A stretch of DNA of 64,000 nt from Alectoria sarmentosa (lineage: Eukaryota > Ascomycota > Lecanoromycetes > Lecanorales > Parmeliaceae), in contig WOGZ01000033.1 in NCBI GenBank assembly GCA_009733775.1, forward strand, positions 62,001-126,000, written 5' to 3'. The notes beneath the pieces are model-generated. The model did not search any database and had not been told where the DNA came from. It saw nothing but the letters and a program-made list of their open reading frames with translations. A program made the translations under genes and the position numbers. This document shows, piece by piece, positions 54,898 through 64,000 of this stretch. How positions within the stretch are numbered: the first letter of the stretch is position 1; each line of letters begins with the position of its first letter.

Positions 54898-55774
54898 ATG
54901 AATGTTCCAATTGCAGCCAACGTACTGGGCACCATCGGTGCGATATGCTGGTCTGTTCAGGTACTAAATGTCCTGTACAAAGCCAGCACTGCGCAATAGT
55001 CTAATGATCTAGTCGTAGCTGATACCTCAAATAATAATCAACCACCGCCGCCACCATACTACGGGCCTACAACCCTCCATGATGCTCCTCTGGGCCTCCG
55101 CCGGCGTGCCATTGGGCGTTTATAACATTACTGAGAAATTTAACATCGCCCTACGCATCCAGCCGCAGATTTTGACGTTTCTAAGCTTATTGACATGGAG
55201 CCAATGCTACTATTATGGGAAGCGTTGGAGTATAGCGAAGTGTGCAATTATCTTGTCAGGAATGTGCTCTTTGATGGGAGGGATCGAAGTTGCTTTGATC
55301 TTCGCTCTGAAGATAGCAACGAAACGACACGTCGCATGGCCTGTCACCTTCATGGCGGTCCTCGCAGCAGTTCTGCTCGCCGCTGGCGTACTTCGCCATT
55401 ATTGGGACATCTATACTCATCGGACTGTGCGTGGAATTAGCTTCATTTTCGTAGGCATCGATGCTGCGGGCGATCTATTTTCTCTGGTATCCGTCTTTTT
55501 TCAAGCGGAACTCAACGTCCTTGGGATGGCAATCTATGGAACCGAATTGGCTCTTTGGACTGGCGTCTTCATCTGCGGCGGGTACTTCAATCTGCTGCCG
55601 TGGATTGAAGCGAGGGTCAGCACTCGGAGGCAGCGGATGGAGAATGAGCGGCAAACGCAGAGCCAGCATGGACAGAGAGGGACTATTACTTTGCATCAAA
55701 TGCCTTCGTCGACATCGGTGTTCAGGACACCATCATCTGGGCTGGTGGAACGAACGGGCGCAGGTAACAGATGA
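54898..55774 (+). CDS. PQ-loop repeat membrane protein
   Basis: Exons 54898-54960 and 55019-55774 give 272 aa in phase. The intron runs GTACTA to GTCGTAG. The first exon (MNVPIAANVLGTIGAICWSVQ) leads straight into LIPQIIINHRRHHTTGLQPSMMLLW, the PQ dipeptide helix-hairpin that defines the family. About seven membrane segments follow. The group includes cystinosin, lysosomal/vacuolar amino-acid exporters and related transporters. This fungal subgroup (GVPLGVYNITEKFNIALRIQPQ) is of unknown substrate and probably vacuolar or endomembrane. The last 60 residues form a hydrophilic Arg/Gln/Ser tail. Confidence 0.87.
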
Positions 55775-58119
55775 CTATGAATACAATCAGAACTCGAGTA
55801 TCAAAGTCCCCGCTCGCAAGCGAGCTTTTTGTGCTCTTTCCATTGAACGATCTACTCTTCCGCCAAGAATTATCGATTTCTTGACTCACCGACTTTTTAA
55901 TCGACCGTGCCTACCACCAGGGGCAAAAACTCCGCTCGTGGCCTCTCCTTTGGATATCACAATGAGCCATGACTAGGACATGTCAACCGTGCCCGCTTAA
56001 TGTTCCTGTGGCTGGAATACTAATCTGTGGTCCGGCAGGGTTTCGTTCCGCTTTGTAACGCCAAACGTAGATTTCAGTCCTTTTCCCATTACCTCATATA
56101 TAGCTGATATCTTTTGACATAAGGATTTGACGCTGGGCATGTGTAGCCTGTATCCTCCGCTAATAGCTGATGCTTTTGCAGCCGCCCCGAAGCCTGCGAG
56201 TCATCAAGTCCAGCAAAAATCTTCAGTGGGCCAAAGTCACTGTTTTTGAAGGACACGGGCAATGAAGGCCCGCTTGGGGACCATCCCAAGAAGACACTGC
56301 ACAGGTCCTCGAGCAATGGGCGGGTCCCAGCTGAGCGCCACAACATCACGTTTGGCTTGTGGGCCCCAATGATATTGGATCAATGCAGGATAATAGTCAT
56401 GCTTAATCATCCCGACGTGCTTCGAATGGTCTGCTTTTGACGTTTATCGAGGCTAAGAGTAGAATTCTCGGTCGATGTGACCTTTCTCTCGGTCGCAGCA
56501 TTTCCTATTTCTCCAAATGAATCGACTATCAAGATTATAAAATAACTAGCCCTAGGCATTTTCTGGGATTAGACCCGTTTGAATTTTGATCGATGCTCAA
56601 TCTTCGTCTCACGAGTCTTAAAGTTGATCAGAGCCTCACAAATCCGGACATACATTAAATAACTTGCTTTTGACATTTGCACAGACGCGGACCACAATCA
56701 TGGATCGCTGTGGACTCTCTCTCTCTCTCAGTGGCAGCATTTCGTCTCCCTCGGAAGGCCTTGGTTATAAGATATGGCAGTGGGTCGAGAACCAGCAATT
56801 CCCCCCTAGCTCATCCAATGTAAAGACCTGGGGGGCTGGGGTTTTCGCTGTCCCAGACTCCTCGCAGTCAAGCTCTTTTGATACCAGCCTCCAAGAAAAG
56901 CATGACACTCATAACCTTGCCCAAAATGCATGCGAGCTTCTGCTTCTGGTGGCGCTTCTCTATCCGGGAACCCCGAACCCACTTGCATCCTCACCACTAC
57001 CAAAACTGTGACCGAGGAGGTAGCAGTATATCTCTTCTCTGGTCGCGTCCCCCCAATCTAGCCTATTGGCAAATCATCATAACTCGACCCTCCAAGCCTT
57101 AGTCTCACGGACTAAGCAGCTGCCACCCAGTTCTTGGGACTCTAACTCAAGCTCGACTGCTGCCATTCAATCGTTGCGGATCTCACGGCGGACCTCATGG
57201 ATTCCCCAAGTCTGCATCATTCCCAAGTCGGGCTCGCATGTCGCCGGCTACGCTGCGGACATCAAAATTCGTTTTCGGCACCCCCTCAATCCAACTCATT
57301 AGCCGCACCCCCTCAATCCAACTCATTAGCCGCTCGACTGTCAAGTTCTTTGATAAAAAGAATTTTCTACCTGGCATGCGTTGTGGCTTCAGCGGCCAGT
57401 GTGATCGGCTTGCCGCTTGCCTGCACTATCTCCGCCATGCTGAGTAGGGGAGGAAAGATGCCTGGAACAACAAACTTCACCCTCAAAACTTCTGGTGGGA
57501 TCAGTTCGGTCATGAGACTATACGCCTTCTCGAAAGCCTTTGTGGGAATCCAGAAGGTGGCTTTCGAGACTGTTGTCGCTGAAGAAACAAATACGGCTGG
57601 GGCTTTTCTCTTCAGGCATGTGGAGACTTGTTTTGCGTTATTGAGTCTCTCCTGGCTTAGAGTATTGCTAGTCTATTGTTTTTCAGATGATGTTGTTCAT
57701 GTTTGCTTTAAAGAGAAATTGCGCCGCCTCAGCCGTCCAATAGAAGATCAATTTACCTTGGTGACCAATCAAGATAGCCTTTGCATATCGTCTTACCCAC
57801 ACTTCACATCCACCCACATTCATCCATACCTGTTTACACACCCGCCCATACTTGTTTTTGTCCACTTGCATAACCTCATTCATCTTCTGTTACGAGTGTG
57901 TCAAGGTCGATTAGCCCGTATGTATTGGCACTACTTTCCACGACGCCACCAAGCGAAATCAGGGCAGTTGCTGTTTAGACCTCTTGCGCCAATTCGCATA
58001 TCGGATTGTCGTTATCTGTGTGCTCATTCATATTGAATGAAAGGATCTTGACTCGAGAAAGCCTGCCTCAGAGTTCATGATTTATTACGGCTATTCTTAG
58101 CAGGTAACAGAACGTTACA
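55775..58119. other. Intergenic with an orphan frame and a 27-bp tandem repeat
   Basis: 2.3 kb between the PQ-loop gene and the 3' end of RTT109. An uninterrupted plus-strand frame (ATG 57197 to 58036, 279 aa) has no recognised domain and a composition that does not look coding. It includes a 27-bp unit repeated in tandem at about 57278-57331, giving APPQSNSLA twice. Another frame (56700-57011) is equally featureless. Neither is called a gene. Confidence 0.4.
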
Positions 58120-59841
58120 TTAGATGTTAATGCGCCCTTGCCAGACGTGACCATCTGCAGTCAGGCTCGGCCTTTCCATCTGATGATCCTCCGTAGGCGC
58201 TGATCCTATGTGGCTAAAAACCTTAGCCTTCTTCCTCAGCAGCCCTGCAGAAAGCGTATTGATGCCAGGGTCTTTGCTCTCCGACCATGGCTCGACTACT
58301 TCCCCATTCATGTCATCAGCTGGTCGTTTCTTCTTCCTTATCAGTCCAGCATTCAGCATCGCCGGGCTCGCATCTGTGATGGGATCCCTTCTCGCTGATG
58401 TGGCTTTCTTTCCCACCACATGCCGCCCCCAAGTCTTCAACCCAGCCTTTTCAGCGACATCGTTGATCCATTTCCCGGTACTATCTCTCGCCACGATTTC
58501 AAAGGCGTAGTCGAGCCGCAAAAGCAAGCTAACTGCCCGCTGGTAGTCTTTCTGTGCTAGGATCACTTCACCCCGACTGGATTTAGGCCAGTAATAATAT
58601 TTCATTTGTTCCGGTAGATCGCTCACGGCTGTTGTTTTTTTTCGCTTGACAGGCGTAGGCGTGGGAGTCTGCTCCAGAGAAATGGGTCTTTGCGGAGTTG
58701 AGGGAGGAAGCTCAGGGGCAGGACTCGACCGTAGAGGCGATTGAGGCGGTATGAGAGAGCATTCTCCATGTTGAGAGTGCAGAGGAGTAGGCAGCGCTGT
58801 AGGAGAAGGATTTCGTAAGCGCTCTTCGTCATTTATTGTCCTTCTCTCACCGCAGAGTGAAGCTGGCTGGAAAGTTGCCCACAGAAAGCCGACGAGTCGT
58901 CCTGACGAGCATTCCTGTCTGAACTGCATCATCTCCCAGAATTGTTCCAGGCTCTTTACGCTCCTCCACCGACCGTTGTTCTGCTTTCTCAATGGGCTCA
59001 ACGGAGTCTGTGAGAGCGAAGGCTGAGAGTCCTCATCCGCAATCTCATCATCCAGCGTCTCCACAAATCGCGCTTTGGGATCGTCTGGGTATCGAGGTAT
59101 CAAGCATCTTTCCGGTAAGGCCGGAGATCTGCCAAGCTCGCGAAGAGGATCTTTCGTAAGCCATCGGTATTTCTCAGCTATGCGGCCACACTCGTCCCTG
59201 GGTAAGAATCCTTGAGTCTCATATGTATCGCATCCTGGTACTCTGAGGAAACCATTCGATTTAACGTCAAGGTCGTTTCGCCTGATGCCATTGCTGTCAT
59301 TCTCATATGTTCCTAGTATGGGGTCGACCACCTTGCACCACCATTTTATCAAACCTCGATCGTCCAGGACGTGCTTGTGGTTGTTCTCAATACTGCCAGG
59401 AAAGAGATACTGGTTCTGCGCTCTCGCGAAGAGTGAGAGGACGAGCCGCCGATCTGATCTTGCACGATCTTCTATGAGGTTTTGGAGGAAGGTGGTAGAT
59501 ATGATCTTCAGGGGTGACGGTGTTCCTCGCGGTAATTTGAGGAGATGGAGATATCCAGTAGAATCGGCTTTGGAGACAAAGAGCGTTGTGAGGTACTCGG
59601 TGGTGTAGATTAGTACTTCAATGGCAAAGGCTTGCAATTGAGATCCTTCTGAGTCGATCGAGACGCTCAAGAAATGGCTCTCACAGTAGGTCTCTTCTGG
59701 TTCTTCATTTGGTGTTGCAGCGTAGAGGGCGGGGCATGCAATTGGAGGGGTGGATAGGTGATGGATGGTGAAGCGACAACCCTCCGGCAGCGACTTAGCA
59801 AGGCGCTCTTCCAGTGTTAAAATATAGCCATCTGCAGCCAT
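58120..59841 (-). CDS. RTT109: Histone H3-K56 acetyltransferase Rtt109
   Basis: Rtt109 is the fungal-specific HAT that, with Asf1 and Vps75 chaperones, acetylates H3 K56 during replication-coupled nucleosome assembly and genome stability. The gene is one uninterrupted frame of 573 aa. Family hallmarks are the N-terminal LEERLAKSLPEGCRFTIHHL, the acidic SEGSQLQAFAIEVLIYTT strand, RGLIKWWCKVVDPIL, the conserved YPDDPKARFVETLDDE segment that contains the functionally important DD, and the LEQFWEMMQFRQECSSGRLVGFLW block. A Pro/Ser-rich linker precedes a conserved YYYWPKSSRGEVILAQKDYQRAV segment. Two similar basic motifs near the C-terminus (NAGLIRKKKRP, SAGLLRKKAKV) are described under findings. 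It is divergent from the mL57 gene with only 222 bp between start codons. Confidence 0.94.
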   Translation of the reverse strand: MAADGYILTLEERLAKSLPEGCRFTIHHLSTPPIACPALYAATPNEEPEETYCESHFLSVSIDSEGSQLQAFAIEVLIYTTEYLTTLFVSKADSTGYLHLLKLPRGTPSPLKIISTTFLQNLIEDRARSDRRLVLSLFARAQNQYLFPGSIENNHKHVLDDRGLIKWWCKVVDPILGTYENDSNGIRRNDLDVKSNGFLRVPGCDTYETQGFLPRDECGRIAEKYRWLTKDPLRELGRSPALPERCLIPRYPDDPKARFVETLDDEIADEDSQPSLSQTPLSPLRKQNNGRWRSVKSLEQFWEMMQFRQECSSGRLVGFLWATFQPASLCGERRTINDEERLRNPSPTALPTPLHSQHGECSLIPPQSPLRSSPAPELPPSTPQRPISLEQTPTPTPVKRKKTTAVSDLPEQMKYYYWPKSSRGEVILAQKDYQRAVSLLLRLDYAFEIVARDSTGKWINDVAEKAGLKTWGRHVVGKKATSARRDPITDASPAMLNAGLIRKKKRPADDMNGEVVEPWSESKDPGINTLSAGLLRKKAKVFSHIGSAPTEDHQMERPSLTADGHVWQGRINI

Positions 59842-60063
59842 TCTCCCTATCCAAAAATCGGAGTACCAAGTGCAGTAATGAATGTGAATGATTTACGAAA
59901 GAAACAATCAGCAGGAACGCGTTCGGATGGGACAAACAGACGCGGACTTTCAGCCCCCTTATAAAAAGTTTCGCCGCAATTCACTCCGATTGTTGCTTCC
60001 AAGATTTTGAATACACCACGACAGAGCTTGGAGGAAGTCTAGTCTGAGCTTCAGCCGGAATCG

Positions 60064-60990
60064 ATGATGTCGAAATCAGTGACCATTACCTCAGGCTTTG
60101 CCAAACCCTTCAGACGACAAATTACATGCCAATGCGCCTCCTTACTTTCTACCCAAGCATTTCTTCCCCAGTCGGCGCGAAATCTCACCACATCCAGCGT
60201 ACGCCGAGACGAGGAAGAAACATATGGAAACCGAGGCCGCGAACTCAGGACGGGCCCACGGTGGCAATCCACGCCGCCTCGAATGAAGGCGCCAGTCCGC
60301 TTGAAGCCCCCAGTAGCTAACTTCGATTTCGCCGTAAACGAAGATCCAGAGCGCCTGGACGAGGTGTACGATCGAGTTTTGGGGGCAGAAGGATACAAGA
60401 TGCTTACAGACGAGGTCAAATGGCTAGCCATTACGCACAAGAGCTTCGATCATGGGAGAAGAGGCTTCAATGATCGATTGATTTATCTAGGTACAAAATC
60501 TCAAGTACGTCCCTACAGACATCGTTGATAGATTGTGGCCGGCAGGGAAAATGATAGTTCATCTACAAACATCACTCGCTCTCTTCCACGGTTCCGCCGC
60601 AACACCATTCCCAGAGACGCAAGATCAATACGGACGGGAGCCATTCCGACATCCTGCACTGGACGGCCTAGCCGGAGTGAGCGAGGAGAATAAATACCAA
60701 ACACTAGATAGGAAAAGGATGGCTCAGCTGGCCGACAAGTATGGACTCGACAGCGTGGTACGGTGGAAGCCTAGAAGTGTACGTTCGTGTTCTTAGAGCT
60801 GGTCTACATGGCACGCAAGCAGAGCTGACGTTTGACTTCCTAGATGAATATGAAAGGGTCAGGCCTGCCTACGATAACATCGGAGGCGCTGTATGCGATT
60901 GTGGGGGCTGTTGCGTTACAGAAAGGAGGTGAGGTAGCAAACAAGGTTGTGAAAGAACGGATATTATTGCCATTGGGGCTGCGGTCATGA
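60064..60990 (+). CDS. Mitochondrial large-subunit ribosomal protein mL57 (MRPL15-like, RNase III-fold)
   Basis: Exons 60064-60490, 60546-60778 and 60844-60990 give 268 aa in phase. The first intron runs GTACAA to GGCCGGCAG and the second GTACGT to TTCCTAG after a CTGACG branch. The N-terminus is a basic, Ser/Thr-rich mitochondrial presequence of about 50 residues. The core is RNase III-like: VKWLAITHKSFDHGRRGFNDRLIYLGKMIVHLQTSLAL in place of the catalytic NERLEFLGD. Lack of the acidic catalytic residues is typical of the mitoribosomal paralogue mL57/Mrpl15, which pairs with mL44. The C-terminal SEALYAIVGAVALQKGGEVANKVVKERIL completes the RNase III fold. The alternative ATG at 60067 is equally possible. 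Confidence 0.85.
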
Positions 60991-61651
60991 GATACGGCAC
61001 ATATCGACTAGTCGATCGACAGGCTCTGTGATGGGTCTTGTACATATGTAGAATGTAATCCTCCTAGAGCTGCCGCGCAACCCCGTTCTTTAGCACATAG
61101 TCTCGATTCACGAACGATGCAGCAGACTCCCCTTCCAGACTGCTCTCCTTTAAACCCCCTCCCAGTCCGTCGATCGAGAGACACATCTCAAAAACCGACA
61201 CTAAAACCAATCTGTCCGGTCCCTCTGACACCGCCCAAGCAACAGCGTAAAATACTCGGCCAGTTCTTAATGGAACCCTCTTATCAATCCTTCTCCGCGC
61301 CTCCGAAATCGCAAGTGTTCAGCAATGGGGAATACCGCCGTCGAACCTGGCAGAAAGCCAAATTCAGTCGCAGAAGATGTTGAGTTGCACTGTCTATTGG
61401 GCGAGTTGTTGTGGGGAAAAGAGGAAAGAAAGAGCCGAGATTTTGGCAAGAGAGTTTTTGATAGGGCTGGTGAAGGCTAGGCTCGATTGGGCTGTGGATT
61501 GATATTCGCGTAGTTTGGGGAGATGCCTGTTCCACAACGACAGCTCTGTCTCAAAGTTCATTTACGACTTTACGAGCTATGATATGCCCTCAAATGACCA
61601 CTGATACCTCATAAATCCCATTACGGGCCACCAGAGCCAATCACCCTCGCA
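60991..61651. other. Intergenic, no supported gene
   Basis: 0.66 kb between mL57 and the AP-1 mu gene. A plus-strand frame at 61117-61383 (88 aa, MQQTPLPDCSPLNPLPVRRS) is Pro/Arg-rich with no known domain. It might be a small basic protein, but it is overlapped by open frames on the other strand. Confidence 0.4.
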
Positions 61652-63615
61652 ATGGCCTCCGCAGTCTTCTTCCTCGATCTTAAGGGCAAGGCAAGCTCTC
61701 TACCACCCCTCCTATTCAGTCAAAGCTCTAACACTTTCTCAGACCCTTCTAGCCCGAAACTACAGAGGCGATGTTCCCATGTCCGCCGTAGAAAAGTTTC
61801 CCATCCTTCTCTCTGAAGCTGAAGAAGAGAGCTCTGCCGTCCCACCATGTTTCTCAGACGAGGGAATAAATGTACGCACTCAGAGCTGCGGAGTCGTGGC
61901 TTTGCAAATGGAACGGTATGCTGATTAGTCTCCTTTATGGCAAAACAGTATCTCTACATTCGCCACAATAACCTCTACCTGCTCGCCCTCACAAAACGCA
62001 ACACCAACGCCGCTGAAATCCTCCTCTTCCTACACAAAATCGTCGAGGTATTCACCGAATATTTTAAAGAGCTCGAGGAAGAATCGATACGAGATAACTT
62101 TGTTATCATATACGAGCTGCTGGATGAGATGATGGATTTTGGGTATCCCCAGACGACGGAGAGCAAGATATTGCAGGAGTGGGTCTACCTCCTTTGCTGG
62201 ATATACAATGGGGCGATAAAACCTGTGATCGGGGCAGTGCAGGATTCGTGGATGGACCAGGACTAATCCACATTTCAATGGGGCAGATACATAACTCAAG
62301 AATCCCACAAACTCGAAATCCAAGCCCGGCCCCCCATCGCCGTCACCAATGCCGTCTCGTGGCGCAGCGAAGGAATCCGCTATCGCAAAAACGAAGTATT
62401 CCTTGACGTCATCGAGTCCTTGAACCTTCTCGTCTCCTCCACCGGCAACGTCCTGCGCTCCGAGATCCTCGGCGCCGTAAAACTGAAATGTTACCTCTCC
62501 GGAATGCCTGAATTACGGCTTGGGTTGAATGACAAGGTCATGTTCGAAACGACGGGAAGAGCGACGAGGGGGAAGGCGGTCGAAATGGAGGATGTCAAAT
62601 TCCATCAATGTGTGCGACTGTCGAGGTTCGAGAACGATAGGACGATTAGCTTTATACCGCCGGATGGGGAGTTTGAGCTTATGAGTTATCGGTTGAACAC
62701 GCAGGTGAAGCCGTTGATCTGGGTGGAGAGCGACGTCAGGTCGCATTCGGGGTCGAGGATTGAGTTCACACTGAAGGTCGGGTCACTGGTGCTCTGATCA
62801 AGACTCGGTCACCGAAATGGCCGAGACTGTGCTGACAGGGAAATTCTAGGCGCGAGCGCAATTCAAACGCCGTTCCACCGCCAACAACGTCGAAATCCTC
62901 GTCCCTGTCCCTGAAGACGCCGACTCACCCCGCTTCCGCACAAACATCGGCAGTGTCCACTATGCCCCAGAGAAGAGCGCTATAATATGGAAAATAAAGC
63001 AGTTCGGCGGCGGAAAAGAGTTCCTCATGCGCGCCGAACTGGGCCTACCGTCAGTGAAAGGAGATGATGAACATGGAGGTGGCATGACGGGTGGGTTTGG
63101 GGGCAGCATGGGAGGTGCGGGACAAGGCGGCAAGGGTAAGAGGCCGATCAGTGTGAAATTTGAGATACCTTATTTCACGACGAGTGGGATCCAGGTGCGG
63201 TATCTGAAGATTATAGAGCCGAAGGTGAGTGCCGTCGCCATTCGTGCGCTTTTGACGTTTTACCCTTGCGCATTTCTTTACCCCCCTCTCTTTCCCCCCC
63301 CCCTGAGGCAATCGTCTGCGCTCCTTCTGCACACTGCAGGTGAGTCGCAATGGATCTCCTGCAGTGGCCCGTGATCTTCAATTCTTTTTGATCCTTTCAG
63401 GCCCTTGGGTCGCAAGATCTATGGGTTGCCAACCACGAGGGCCGGAACGGTGCGGTGGCCCGCGGATCCGTCCGAAGATGTCTTGACTCTGTCGTTTTAT
63501 GCACTGCGCTAACGCATCTCGCACGCTACTTTAGTTGCAATACCCTTCGCTTCCGTGGGTAAGATACATCACGCAGTCCGGGGACATAGCGGTAAGATTG
63601 CCGGATGTCCAATGA
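61652..63615 (+). CDS. AP-1 clathrin adaptor complex medium (mu) subunit
   Basis: This is the cargo-recognition subunit for trans-Golgi/endosome clathrin traffic. Six exons (61652-61690, 61743-61871, 61949-62178, 62287-62776, 62850-63224, 63535-63615) join in phase and give 447 aa, the usual length. The sequence opens MASAVFFLDLKGKTLLARNYRGDVPMSAVEKF, the longin-type N-terminal domain. The mu-homology domain starts with GIRYRKNEVFLDVIESLNLLVSSTGNVLRSEILGAVKLKCYLSGMPELRLGLNDK and ends WVRYITQSGDIAVRLPDVQ. The absence of the AP-2-type positive linker patch, together with the SAVEKF start, favours AP-1 over AP-2. The first intron has a GC donor (AAG|GCAAGC...CTCAG). The last intron is 310 bp, unusually long for this window. 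Confidence 0.93.
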
Positions 63616-64000
63616 AGCGGGATGCGTGGCGCGCCGGAGTGGCCGAATGCAATATGTGGCAAAGCAGCAATGTCAGCGTAAATATGATAGCTCAAAACCA
63701 TTCAATAGATTTATGCACAACATGATGATAGCGCCCTTTTCTCTTGATAAAGGAACCTCTCCACTAATGAACAGCCACGGGTATCACTGAGGGCGCCAGA
63801 GAAAGCCCCCAGAGGTCATCAAACCTCAGACACAAAATCGTCATGCGGGATTCAACGAAGCGCAAATTCAGTGTGGGGGTACTAGAACCAAAGATCAAAG
63901 CCACCAAAAAGCTTTCAAACAAAGACCACCGCGATATCTTGCTGCACGTATATCCTTACCAAGGAGAAGGTCGACGGATGTACACAAGGAAATTCGTGGA
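63616..64000. other. Intergenic at window end
   Basis: The last 385 bp after the AP-1 mu stop show no recognised coding sequence. A gene could begin beyond the edge. Confidence 0.5.

Noticed and set aside
57197..58036. 279-residue open frame on the plus strand
   Set aside because: No domain, non-coding-like composition and a tandem repeat inside; length alone is not enough.
1..64000. CRISPR arrays, operons, riboswitches, Shine-Dalgarno sites
   Set aside because: The window is eukaryotic (spliced fungal genes); no such structures were seen.

Overview
This window is chromosomal DNA of a filamentous ascomycete, most likely a leotiomycete-type fungus. The class is inferred from gene content and style and was not tested by search. 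Genes carry short introns (about 50-75 bp) with GTRNGT-like donors, CTAAC/CTGAC-like branch points and CAG/TAG acceptors. The fungal-specific regulators and enzymes HapX and Rtt109 are present. A 6.7-kb AT-rich block shows the C-to-T and G-to-A footprint of repeat-induced point mutation (RIP).

Layout. 1-12540 is mostly conserved core: the 3' part of CFD1, the Cdc48 cofactor Shp1, the outer-membrane insertase subunit Mim1/Tom13, a broken fungal-specific gene, the Oxa1 insertase, and the iron regulator HapX. 12828-19618 is a RIP-degraded LINE retrotransposon bounded by a 19-bp target-site duplication. Two less mutated solo LTRs are nested in it, in opposite orientations. 19679-33382 is gene-poor: an SDR oxidoreductase, two small secreted proteins, a DUF3431 type II membrane protein and a secreted subtilase, with long stretches of no recognisable coding sequence. 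34079-45300 looks like a decaying secondary-metabolism neighbourhood with all members on the minus strand: an intact DHA1-type MFS transporter, a P450 pseudogene, an intact O-methyltransferase and an MCT-type MFS pseudogene, with a Tc1/mariner-type (pogo/Tigger-like) element inserted at a TA. No core synthase is present in the window. 45867-52024 holds a small membrane protein, an intact alpha-methylacyl-CoA racemase-like CaiB/BaiF enzyme and a degraded MetE-like methionine synthase gene. 52262-63615 returns to core genes: a large coiled-coil protein, a PQ-loop membrane protein, Rtt109, mitoribosomal protein mL57 and the AP-1 clathrin adaptor mu subunit.

The strongest regulatory signal is upstream of hapX. 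It consists of a palindromic CCAAT-N12-ATTGG that satisfies the CBC:HapX composite site on both strands, and an SreA-type ATCTGATAA with an opposing TTATCAG. Together these suggest auto-regulation and GATA-factor repression. A second theme is decay: four separate genes carry identifiable frameshifts or nonsense codons, and several mobile or foldback elements lie among them.

All exon coordinates were deduced by eye from splice signals, reading phase and family conservation. Homology calls come from recognising family motifs, not from a database search.
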